64,000 bases of DNA, from NCBI GenBank assembly GCA_951812965.1, contig OX638341.1, forward strand, positions 664,438-728,437, written 5' to 3'. The stretch comes from an uncultured Pseudohongiella sp. Lineage in GTDB: Bacteria; Pseudomonadota; Gammaproteobacteria; Pseudomonadales; Pseudohongiellaceae. Position 1 is the stretch's first letter. The number at the start of each line of letters is the position of its first letter. A program made the position numbers and the translations under genes. The notes beneath the pieces are model-generated. The model did not search any database, had not been told where the DNA came from, and saw nothing but the letters and a program-made list of their open reading frames with translations. Shown here one piece after another: positions 34,397 to 41,205 of this stretch.

Positions 34397-35500
34397 GTGT
34401 TAAGCAAACTGCAGCGGCATCTGGCGAAGGATTTCATGAAGATCTTCCTGCGCGACCGGCAATCGATCTTCTTCAGCCTGTTCTTTCCCGTGGTTTTCAT
34501 GAGCATCTTCGCCTTCATCCGCGGCGGCGGCCAGGAGCCGATCCCGCTTGGCGTGGTGAACCAGTCGGACAGTGCAGCGGCCGAGCGACTCGTTGAAATG
34601 CTGCAGGGAGACTTCGCCTTCACCGTGATCACCGGCGCCGAGGACGAGTTGCGCGAACAATTAATTGCCGGTGAACAGATGCTCGTTCTGGTGTTGCCGG
34701 CGGACTTCAGCGATCCGGGAACCGCGGACGGCAAGGCCGCGGGACTGCGCCTGCTCGCCGACACATCGCAGTTTAATCAACTGCCGCTTGTCGAACCGAT
34801 GCTTGAACAGAAGCTGATGGCCATCGAGCGAGAATTTCGCGGGGAGGAAGCAATGTTCTCGATCGAAGTAGAGAACGTGCAGGCGCTTTCCCAGAACTAT
34901 CTCGATTTCCTGCTACCGGGTCTGCTCGGCATGATGCTGATGCAATTGAGCGTCGCCGGCTCCGGCTATAACGTGGTCGAATTCAGGCGCAAGGGCATTC
35001 TGAAACGGCTGTTCGTCACGCCGCTCATGCCGCGGGATTTCATCGCCGCCATCGTCGTGGCACGTCTCGGCATCGTGCTGATCCAGTTGACTGTGCTGCT
35101 CGCCTTTGCCCTGTTTGTGCTCGATGTGAGAATCATCGGCAACTTTGCCGAGTTCTATCTCGTGGGTATCATAGCCAGCCTCGTGTTCCTCAACATCGGC
35201 TTCTGCATCGGCAGCGTGGCCAAGACCCAGCAGGCCATCATGGCCATCGGCAATATCGTCATCTTTCCCCAGATCGTGCTTTCCGGCGTGTTCTACCCCA
35301 TCGATGCGATGCCGGGCTTCGTACAGCCGCTGGCCCAGGTGCTGCCGCTGACTTTCGTCGTTTCCGGGCTGCGCGACATCGCCGTGTCGGGGGAGACGCT
35401 GGTGCAGATCGTGCCGAGCCTGATCGGCATGGCGGTCTGGTTCGTCATCGGTTTCGCGCTCGCCACGCGCATGTTCGTCTGGAAGGAAGTCGCCGCCTGA
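34397..35500 (+). CDS. ABC-2 type transporter permease
   Basis: 367 aa with one N-terminal helix (SIFFSLFFPVVFMSIFAFI), a periplasmic domain of about 130 residues, then five helices starting near FLLPGLLGMMLMQLSV and a conserved GVFYPIDAMPGFVQPLAQVLP block. This is the ABC-2 layout of one helix, a large loop and five helices. It is the last gene of the M13-deacylase-ABC operon. The stop codon is 2 nt before a palindrome array. Confidence 0.9.
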   Translation: MLSKLQRHLAKDFMKIFLRDRQSIFFSLFFPVVFMSIFAFIRGGGQEPIPLGVVNQSDSAAAERLVEMLQGDFAFTVITGAEDELREQLIAGEQMLVLVLPADFSDPGTADGKAAGLRLLADTSQFNQLPLVEPMLEQKLMAIEREFRGEEAMFSIEVENVQALSQNYLDFLLPGLLGMMLMQLSVAGSGYNVVEFRRKGILKRLFVTPLMPRDFIAAIVVARLGIVLIQLTVLLAFALFVLDVRIIGNFAEFYLVGIIASLVFLNIGFCIGSVAKTQQAIMAIGNIVIFPQIVLSGVFYPIDAMPGFVQPLAQVLPLTFVVSGLRDIAVSGETLVQIVPSLIGMAVWFVIGFALATRMFVWKEVAA

Positions 35501-35502
35501 TC

Positions 35503-35759
35503 GGGCGACGCATGCGTCGCCCCTACAACAGCATTCCGCCAACGGGCCGCCACACAACTGCTATCTGTCATTTTATTGTAGGGGCGAGGCATACCTCGTC
35601 CCCACAACAGCATTCCGCCAACGGGCCGCCACACAACTGCTATCTGTCATTTTATTGTAGGGGCGAGGCATACCTCGTCCCCACAACAGCATTCCGCCAA
35701 CGGGCAGCCACACAACTGCTATCTGTCATTTTATTGTAGGGGCGAGGCATGCCTCGCCC
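35503..35759. repeat. tandem array, three 79-bp units bounded by four 20-bp palindromes
   Basis: Palindromes start at 35503 (ACG-type), 35582, 35661 and 35740, an exact 79-bp period. The unit between them is ACAACAGCATTCCGCCAACG ... CTATCTGTCATTTTATTG. The two inner palindromes share the same mutations (CATACCTCGTCC), so they arose by copying one another. The array starts 2 nt after the permease stop. Confidence 0.95.
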
Positions 35760-35877
35760 GCGAATGGCCCCGCGTACCCGGTTACATTCACGCCGCGTTT
35801 GCTATATATTTCCCGCATCCGCCGAGGCGTCACGGGCCGGGCGGGACAACCCAACCATGAACAGGAGATCGTCGAGA

Positions 35878-36357
35878 ATGAAGAAGTTTCTGCTAGTGCT
35901 AGCAGGTTTTGTGGCTACAAGCTTGCTTTATGTAGCGTCGGCGCAGGACGAGCCCACTCCCGAACAAATGGCCGCGGGCGCTGCCACCGACAGACAGGCC
36001 GTGTTCAAGCTGCTCCGCTTCAACATCGGCCCGATTCTCGCCATGACCCAGGGCGCGCCTTTCGATGCCGAACTGGCCGAGCGCAACGGCCGCCGCATCG
36101 CCTCCATCGCTCCCATGATCCCCGACGTTCTCGGCGCCATGGACACTCGCGGCTACGATGTCGAAACCCAGGCGCTCGACCTGATCTGGGACAACATGGA
36201 CGACATCCAGGTCAAGGCCCAGGCCCTGATCGACGCAGCCAACGAGTTTGCCGACGTGGCCTCGGGCGGCGACATGGCTTCGACCCTCGGCGCGGTGCGC
36301 ACGCTCGGCGGCGCCTGCGGCAACTGCCACGAAACCTATCGCGAAGACACCGACTGA
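35878..36357 (+). CDS. cytochrome c' (class II c-type cytochrome)
   Basis: About 159 aa with a signal peptide (ending ASA|QD). The heme motif CGNCH (Cys147, Cys150, His151) is near the C-terminus, as in the four-helix cytochrome c' fold. The sixth heme position is usually empty in this family, which binds NO or CO. ATG 35878 has AGGAGA 9 nt upstream. An AT-rich TGCTATATAT lies near 35798 as a possible promoter. A strong terminator follows the stop. Confidence 0.88.
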   Translation: MKKFLLVLAGFVATSLLYVASAQDEPTPEQMAAGAATDRQAVFKLLRFNIGPILAMTQGAPFDAELAERNGRRIASIAPMIPDVLGAMDTRGYDVETQALDLIWDNMDDIQVKAQALIDAANEFADVASGGDMASTLGAVRTLGGACGNCHETYREDTD

Positions 36358-36361
36358 TAAA

Positions 36362-36391
36362 AAATAGCGCCGGCCAAGGCCGGCGCTATTT
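36362..36391 (+). terminator. intrinsic terminator after the cytochrome c' gene
   Basis: A perfect 14-bp stem (AAATAGCGCCGGCC with AA loop) begins 4 nt after the stop. The descending arm ends in TATTT but has no long U tract. It could act in both directions. Confidence 0.75.
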
Positions 36392-36456
36392 CGTACGATC
36401 TTTACTTGTTGTTGCGGCGTCATTCGCGGCGTCAGAACTCCACGACTACCGACCGC

Positions 36457-36476
36457 GGGCGAGGCATGCCTCGCCC
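36457..36476. repeat. 20-bp palindrome abutting the peptide gene stop
   Basis: GGGCGAGGCATGCCTCGCCC ends 1 nt before the stop codon (36477-36479, minus strand) of the double-glycine peptide gene. The stop TAG comes from the CTAC that usually flanks this palindrome, so the repeat may have defined the end of the gene. Confidence 0.9.
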
Positions 36477-36647
36477 CTACGGCAGTATGCCGGGCAATTC
36501 GAATCCCGACTCTACCGGCGTCCCGAAGGTTACTGTTAGCGGATTCGGCGGCCACGCGGTCTGGAATTGATTTGACGCCCCCGGCAACCCGCTCGGCGAA
36601 TATCCGCCGCTGATTGCGCCCATTTCTTCCTGGTCAAGTTCTCTCAT
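36477..36647 (-). CDS. double-glycine-leader peptide precursor B (bacteriocin/microcin-like)
   Basis: 56 aa. The leader MRELDQEEMGAISGG has the classic xELxxxExxxxSGG pattern cut by C39-type peptidase exporters. The core of about 41 residues (start YSPSGLPGASNQ) is Pro/Gly-rich and uncharged apart from two Glu. ATG 36647 has a perfect AAAGGAG 6-7 nt upstream. The element CAAGATTCA lies 24 nt before the start, exactly as in precursor A. A membrane protein gene ends 63 nt upstream. The function is inferred; non-bacteriocin double-glycine peptides such as signals are possible. Confidence 0.6.
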   Translation of the reverse strand: MRELDQEEMGAISGGYSPSGLPGASNQFQTAWPPNPLTVTFGTPVESGFELPGILP

Positions 36648-36710
36648 CTTTCTACTCCTTTGCTGATTAATTGAATCTTGCAGCAAATATATAGACCAGG
36701 ATTCCTTTCT

Positions 36711-37073
36711 TTACTCAGTTTTTGCCGGTTTTTTCAGCAGCCAGACTCCATGCTTGTGCAACCATTCGCCGTAAATCCTTCTGTGCATCGCCTCGACCAT
36801 AATGCGTGCGGCCGCAACTGCGAACACAGCGGAAACGACCGCATACTCCCAGGGTTCAAGCCTCGATGACTCAGAAATGACCATAAAGCGCCATCCCGTG
36901 GCAGCGGAGGATACCAGCCACAGTATCGCCAAGGGGCTGAGAAAGCCTTTGTACTCCCCTTTTTTCTGGTCGTAGATTGTCAACGGCAGCAGTATCACAA
37001 TCAACAAAACGGGAATTCCCCAAATAAATTGATCAAAAACGTAAAGTATCGTAGGGATTGCCGAAAGTTCCAT
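36711..37073 (-). CDS. three-helix membrane protein B with GEYxGF loop (candidate immunity protein)
   Basis: About 120 aa with three predicted helices (about 8-34, 47-65 and 76-97) and a basic tail (KHGVWLLKKPAKTE). The loop after helix 1 reads DQKKGEYKGFLS (GEY at 39-41). The same (K/R)xGEYxGFxS loop, a following hydrophobic helix and a later WE are found in the protein at 37693-38010, so the two are paralogues. No known family is recognised. Placement directly before precursor B suggests self-protection or maturation. ATG 37073 has GAGG; ATG 37091 is also possible. An AT-rich region upstream with TTGTCA may hold its promoter. Confidence 0.6.
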   Translation of the reverse strand: MELSAIPTILYVFDQFIWGIPVLLIVILLPLTIYDQKKGEYKGFLSPLAILWLVSSAATGWRFMVISESSRLEPWEYAVVSAVFAVAAARIMVEAMHRRIYGEWLHKHGVWLLKKPAKTE

Positions 37074-37232
37074 ATCGAACCTCGTTACCATGTAGTCCGT
37101 GGGTGACAGAATACATTCGATTAAAAAATTAATACTATCAATCCTGATAATTAAAATAGAATTTTGACAAACAGCCCGAGTTTCTCCATCGATTCTGACC
37201 TACACTTATGGCCAAACAGTTACACTGCGGGG

Positions 37233-37264
37233 AAAAAGTTGCCGCGCTCCTCTTGGCGCGCGGC
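37233..37264 (-). terminator. intrinsic terminator after precursor A
   Basis: On the minus strand a GCCGCGC/GCGCGGC stem with a 10-nt loop is followed by AAC and five Ts. It lies 48 nt after the precursor A stop and separates the two peptide units. Confidence 0.7.
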
Positions 37265-37311
37265 ACAATACTCTTGCAATTTCTATTACGTCTTAACGGG
37301 AAGCGCTCTTT

Positions 37312-37632
37312 TCAAGAATTAGACGCAAATGCGCTGTTGGCCCTGCCATTAAGGTAGGCGGATGTAACTCCCAATGCACCCGACGCAACTCGGTAACCCG
37401 TTTGTAAGCCCCGGACAAGAGCCCAACCGCCATAAAACCCGGTCATCATCCCAAAGCCCATGTTCGCAACGACTTGCCCGGCGCTGTCACCACTGGCAAT
37501 AGAAGTAACGCCGGCGAGGCCAGCACCGACTATAGCGCCGGGTAAGCCAAAACCCCCATCCACCTGTTCCATCTCTTCGATCGTAAGTTCTCTAATGTCT
37601 TGCTCCTTTAAAAGTTGATATGAATCTTGCAA
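37312..37632 (-). CDS. double-glycine-leader peptide precursor A (bacteriocin-like, Gly-rich core)
   Basis: The open frame from TTG 37632 gives 106 aa. The leader ends RELTIEEMEQVDGG; cleavage after GG releases a core of 79 residues (start FGLPGAIVGAGLAG) that is rich in Gly and Ala with GxxxG-like helix contacts, as in pore-forming class II bacteriocins. By alignment with precursor B the start may be ATT at 37596: AAAGGAG lies 6 nt before it and the next codons AGAGAACTT are identical in both genes. Gene callers would choose the TTG. CAAGATTCA lies 24 nt before the ATT. A terminator follows. Confidence 0.6.
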   Translation of the reverse strand: MQDSYQLLKEQDIRELTIEEMEQVDGGFGLPGAIVGAGLAGVTSIASGDSAGQVVANMGFGMMTGFYGGWALVRGLQTGYRVASGALGVTSAYLNGRANSAFASNS

Positions 37633-37692
37633 AGGAAAAAATAGTAAAGATGCGGCAGGTGTGCGTAATTTGGGCGAGAAATTCCTTCTCGC

Positions 37693-38010
37693 TCAGGAAC
37701 GGGCCGGCGGGGCGCCTTTGCGGGGGCGCGTTCGATAGCGCCGCCAGTAGGCGGCGAAGGTGACGAGCCAGCCGACCAGGAAGGTGGCGGCCACCATCAG
37801 CGCGGTTCTGGCGACGGCTTCCCAGGCGTCGTAGTTGGCGGTTACCCCGCCGCCGACGAAACTCATCAGGAAAACGAAATAGAGCAACACCAGGTTGCTC
37901 TGGAAGCCCACGTATTCACCGGTCCGGCGGCGCCACATGGCTTTTGGAATCAGCGAAGATGCGAAGCAGGTGGCGACTATGGTTTGCAGCAGAATTGTAT
38001 CGGTCGGCAT
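37693..38010 (-). CDS. three-helix membrane protein A with GEYxGF loop (candidate immunity protein)
   Basis: 105 aa with three helices (about 5-22, 36-56 and 66-90) and a strongly basic tail (YWRRYRTRPRKG). The loop after helix 1 is RRRTGEYVGFQS (GEY at 31-33) and a WE follows 33 residues on. Both features match the protein at 36711. It is followed by precursor A, repeating the order membrane protein then peptide. A good SD (GGGAGGGAAAA) precedes the ATG. It lies 95 bp after the diheme cytochrome gene on the same strand. No named family is recognised. Confidence 0.6.
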   Translation of the reverse strand: MPTDTILLQTIVATCFASSLIPKAMWRRRTGEYVGFQSNLVLLYFVFLMSFVGGGVTANYDAWEAVARTALMVAATFLVGWLVTFAAYWRRYRTRPRKGAPPARS

Positions 38011-38105
38011 TTTTCCCTCCCTGTGCCGGCGGCCCGCCTGGCTGCCGGGGTTTCCTTTAAGCGTAGTCGCCCGCCGCGGTTCCTGCTAAATTTCGTGCGA
38101 GAAAA

Positions 38106-38984
38106 TCAGTCTTCCTGCCGGTGGCGGGTGAAGAACGCTGCCAGGGCGTCGCGATCCTCGTCGCTCAGCCGGCTTGTGTTGAACTCGATGACCTCGTTCA
38201 TGTCGCCGCCGACGAATTCGCCGTCGGGTTTCAGGCCGATCAGCAGGAACAGATCGAAATTGTCGAAAGTCCATTCCTCGAGCGACGCAGCGTCGATCGC
38301 CTCAACCGTATCCTCGCCGAGTTCGGCGCCGGCGAATTCGCGGCTGCCGATGGGAACTCCCAGGCTGTTGCGCGGCGTATGGCATTCGCCGCAATGGCCG
38401 AGATTGCGCGCCAGGTAGGCGCCGCGCTCTACCAGCTCGTTTTCGAATACTTCTTCCGGCGGCTGATACAGGCCCGCCAGCAGATTCCAGCCGGCCATCG
38501 CCGGGCGAATCAGCCACCAGGGCGTCTCGTGCGCGGGCGCCTCGAAACGCACCGGCTCCATCGACATCAGCCAGGACCCCATCGCCACGACATCCTCATC
38601 CGTCAGCCCCGCGTAAGAGCGGTACGGAAACGACGGGAAATAAAACCCGTCTGAAGAACTCCACCCGTGTCTCATGGCGCGCGCGAATTCCCCAGCGCTC
38701 CAGCCGCCGATGCCAGTTTCGGCGTCAGGCGTGATATTCGGCACATAAAAAGTTCCGAAATCGGTCTCCAGCCCCAGCCCGCCGCTGAACGCCTCTTCGT
38801 TCTCGACGCCGCGATGACAACTGATGCAGCCTCCGGCCGTCACCAGGTATTCGCCCTTCGCCAAAACTTCCGAATCGTCGGAAAATTCCAGGTTTTCCGG
38901 TATTGGCGGCGGAAAGAACAGTATTACCGCCACCATTGCCAACGAGGCAGCAATCAGCAACCATATCCAGACCTTCGATTTCAT
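38106..38984 (-). CDS. membrane-anchored diheme c-type cytochrome
   Basis: 292 aa with an uncleaved N-terminal helix (VWIWLLIAASLAMVAVILFF). Two heme motifs are visible: CISCH (Cys53-His57) and CGECH (Cys198-His202). Each is followed by a cytochrome c domain with a Met-ligand region (NITPDAETGIGGWSAGEF in the first). The pattern resembles the cytochrome subunits of periplasmic dehydrogenases such as gluconate or alcohol dehydrogenases, which pass electrons to the quinone pool or oxidases. No dehydrogenase gene lies next to it. Confidence 0.87.
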   Translation of the reverse strand: MKSKVWIWLLIAASLAMVAVILFFPPPIPENLEFSDDSEVLAKGEYLVTAGGCISCHRGVENEEAFSGGLGLETDFGTFYVPNITPDAETGIGGWSAGEFARAMRHGWSSSDGFYFPSFPYRSYAGLTDEDVVAMGSWLMSMEPVRFEAPAHETPWWLIRPAMAGWNLLAGLYQPPEEVFENELVERGAYLARNLGHCGECHTPRNSLGVPIGSREFAGAELGEDTVEAIDAASLEEWTFDNFDLFLLIGLKPDGEFVGGDMNEVIEFNTSRLSDEDRDALAAFFTRHRQED

Positions 38985-39140
38985 TAGATCGGTTCCGTCA
39001 ACATTTCCTTTCAGAATGCCTGCAATTCACCGCCGATGCGGGGGAAAATCTTTCCCGATTCTAGGGCCTGCCGCCGGACCTGTCGACCAACCGTTCACCG
39101 GTCATTGCGCGAATCGAGAATTCAGGTATGGTGCGTCGGT

Positions 39141-40250
39141 ATGAGTTTGCTGCGGTCGACTGTGTTGCTGTTGCTTGCCGGTTGCTTCGCGTGCGGCCCG
39201 GCGAAGGCATTCGAATTGAGCTTTCCATCGCCGTTGCGCAACAACAGCCATACCTACTACGCGCACCTGCCGGGATCATTACCGGACGGCATCAGTTTTT
39301 TCGAAGGTTTCATTCGCTCGATGACGGTCTGGATGGACGCGTCGGGCAATATCAGTCTTTCGGCGATCGATGAAGAACGGGAGGTTTGCAGCGATGTTGG
39401 CCAAGGCAGTACCCAAAACGGCGTCAACACGGCCTCGTTCGCCGACAGCTTCTGCGGCGACGACAGCTATTTTACGGGTCAAACCGTCGCCGACGCGCTG
39501 ACGCAGACTTCGTGGAACCCTTTCGCAATACTCGAAAGCGACATCGTTTTCAACGGGCATCGCAAACAACGGTTCGAGACCGTGGAAAACTATTTTCATC
39601 ACGTCGCGGTTCACGAAATCGGTCATACGCTCGGATTCGGGCATAGTGCGGTGCGTTCGGCGATCATGACGGCGCGACTGACTCATGGCATTCGGCGCTC
39701 GAATCTTTCCATCGACGACCGCTGCGCCCTGGCCATGCGTTACGGCAGCCCGGAAGACTGCCCCATCCTGCTCGGCGAAGGACTGGCCACCGATGGCCTG
39801 CCCACAACCGCGGAATTCGTCGGCGGCGCCACGAACGACAGCGGCTGGAATTATCGTGAGGAGTTCGCGCCGTCCGACCGCATCACGATCTACGGCACCG
39901 TGGTCAAGGACCGCACGCACGCCTTCCGTTCAGGCGACTTGCACGTGGTTGCCTCGACCGAAGACGGCCTGCTGTTTGCACGCCATGCCGACGGCAATTT
40001 TCATCCGCTCGAAGACGTGGAGAACATCCCTTCGGCCGGCGAACTGAATACCGATCTCTACGCCCAGGACCTGGTAATAATGGGAACGCGGCATTACGAA
40101 CGGGAGCCCTCGGTCGGCCCATTGATCGGATCGGTGTATCAATTGGTGGGCCGGACGATCTTCTTTTACCTGGCGTATTCCGTGGACGAGCGGCCGGGTG
40201 TCTATTTCTACGGTAACGAACCGATACGGGTAAGTTGGCCCGACGAGTAG
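39141..40250 (+). CDS. matrixin-like (M10) zinc metalloprotease, exported
   Basis: About 369 aa with a signal peptide ending in a Cys/Ala region (GCFACGPAKA|F). The extended zinc motif HEIGHTLGFGH (His158, Glu159, His162, His168) plus the downstream Met-turn AIM match matrixins/metzincins. A long C-terminal part of about 190 residues (GWNYREEFAPSDRITIYG) has no recognised domain. No Cys-switch pro-peptide is evident. ATG 39141 gives the signal peptide; the longer frame does not. It is a single gene, convergent with the SUMF1-like gene. Confidence 0.82.
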   Translation: MSLLRSTVLLLLAGCFACGPAKAFELSFPSPLRNNSHTYYAHLPGSLPDGISFFEGFIRSMTVWMDASGNISLSAIDEEREVCSDVGQGSTQNGVNTASFADSFCGDDSYFTGQTVADALTQTSWNPFAILESDIVFNGHRKQRFETVENYFHHVAVHEIGHTLGFGHSAVRSAIMTARLTHGIRRSNLSIDDRCALAMRYGSPEDCPILLGEGLATDGLPTTAEFVGGATNDSGWNYREEFAPSDRITIYGTVVKDRTHAFRSGDLHVVASTEDGLLFARHADGNFHPLEDVENIPSAGELNTDLYAQDLVIMGTRHYEREPSVGPLIGSVYQLVGRTIFFYLAYSVDERPGVYFYGNEPIRVSWPDE

Positions 40251-40260
40251 CCGGTGGCGC

Positions 40261-41205
40261 TCAAGGCGGGGAAATCACCAGCCGGAAGCCGATGCCGGGA
40301 TTGCGCACGCCCGGGTCGACTGCTCCGCGCACCGCGGCGCGCACGTTATTGGCGGCATCGGCGAAGGAACCGCCGCGCATGACGAACAGGGCGTCTTGTT
40401 CGAGCGTCGCCTCGTTGGCGGCGGGGTCGAACGGGTAGCTCTGCAAGGGGCTGCTTGTCATCTCCCAGACATTGCCGGCCATGTCGGCCAGCCCGTAAGT
40501 GCATTGAGGGCAGGCGCCTTCGGTGACTTCGCGCAATTCTCCGCTGCCGAAATTGGCGTTGCCGGCGCCCGGATCCGCGCCCCAGGGGAAAATGCGGCCA
40601 TCGGTACCCCGCGCGGCCTTTTCCCATTGCGCCTCCGAGGGCAGCGTGACGGCCCAGCCGGAATCCAGCACGTCCCGGATGGTCTGCGGCGTTGCGGGCG
40701 AAATACGCATTTGTTCGCCAAGCCAGCGCCCGTAGGCAAGCGCTTCGGGCCAGCTCGCGCCGGTTACCGGATGCGCGGCCTCGCCTTCGCGCGGCGCGGT
40801 GCTGCCGCCCGATTGCGCCGCGAACACATTGAATTGCGCCACGGTGACTTCGTATCTGCCGATGTAATAGGCCGGCAATATCGGATTGCCCTGCCGCCGG
40901 CTCGCCGACCAGCGCTCGTTCTCGTAGGCCATCGGGTCCTGCAGCGGATTGCTGCCCATGACGAAAGCTCCGGCCGGAATTTCGACGAAGCCGAGCAGGG
41001 CGTCATCGGGAAGCATCCAGGCGTCGACGCGGAATCCGTCGGCGGCGGACATCGGCGCGGCGTCCATTTCGAGATCGGGCTCAGCTAGAGGCGCATTGCG
41101 ATACAGCCAGAAAAAGACAAAGACGACGATAAGCGTCAGCAATATGAATCCAGTGCGGCGGCTGTTCGTAGCCGGCGCACTTGCCTCCGTGGGCGCCGCA
41201 CTCAC
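40261..41205 (-). CDS. membrane-anchored SUMF1/FGE-fold protein, catalytic Cys pair absent
   Basis: 314 aa: one N-terminal helix (GFILLTLIVVFVFFWLY), then a formylglycine-generating-enzyme-type domain (about 65-312) with IPAGAFVMGS, YYIGRYEVTVAQF, HPVTGASWPEALAYGRWLGE, LPSEAQWEKAARG, DMAGNVWEM, FVMRGGSF and GIGFRLV. The two active-site Cys expected just before the last motif are missing (AAVRGAVDPGVRNPGIGFRL), so it should not make formylglycine. It starts with GTG inside the stop of the NqrB-like gene (GTGA overlap), so the two are translationally coupled. It probably acts as a binding or scaffold domain in the periplasm. Confidence 0.82.
   Translation of the reverse strand: MSAAPTEASAPATNSRRTGFILLTLIVVFVFFWLYRNAPLAEPDLEMDAAPMSAADGFRVDAWMLPDDALLGFVEIPAGAFVMGSNPLQDPMAYENERWSASRRQGNPILPAYYIGRYEVTVAQFNVFAAQSGGSTAPREGEAAHPVTGASWPEALAYGRWLGEQMRISPATPQTIRDVLDSGWAVTLPSEAQWEKAARGTDGRIFPWGADPGAGNANFGSGELREVTEGACPQCTYGLADMAGNVWEMTSSPLQSYPFDPAANEATLEQDALFVMRGGSFADAANNVRAAVRGAVDPGVRNPGIGFRLVISPP

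Noticed and set aside
33616..35500. ABC ATPase and permease as the exporter of the double-glycine peptides
   Set aside because: The ATPase has no C39 peptidase domain, the permease is ABC-2 type, and both belong to the M13-deacylase operon on the other strand.
35503..35759. Pho box in the CTGTCATTTTATTG of each 79-bp unit
   Set aside because: Only one CTGTCAT half-site occurs per unit; the required direct repeat at 11-bp spacing is missing.
36358..36692. Other frames over the end of the cytochrome c' gene and the peptide B region (35799-36539 plus, 35899-36555 minus)
   Set aside because: They read through the terminator stem and the palindrome and have no start context.
40261..41205. True formylglycine-generating (sulfatase-activating) enzyme
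   Set aside because: The active-site Cys pair before GIGFRL is missing and no sulfatase gene is nearby.
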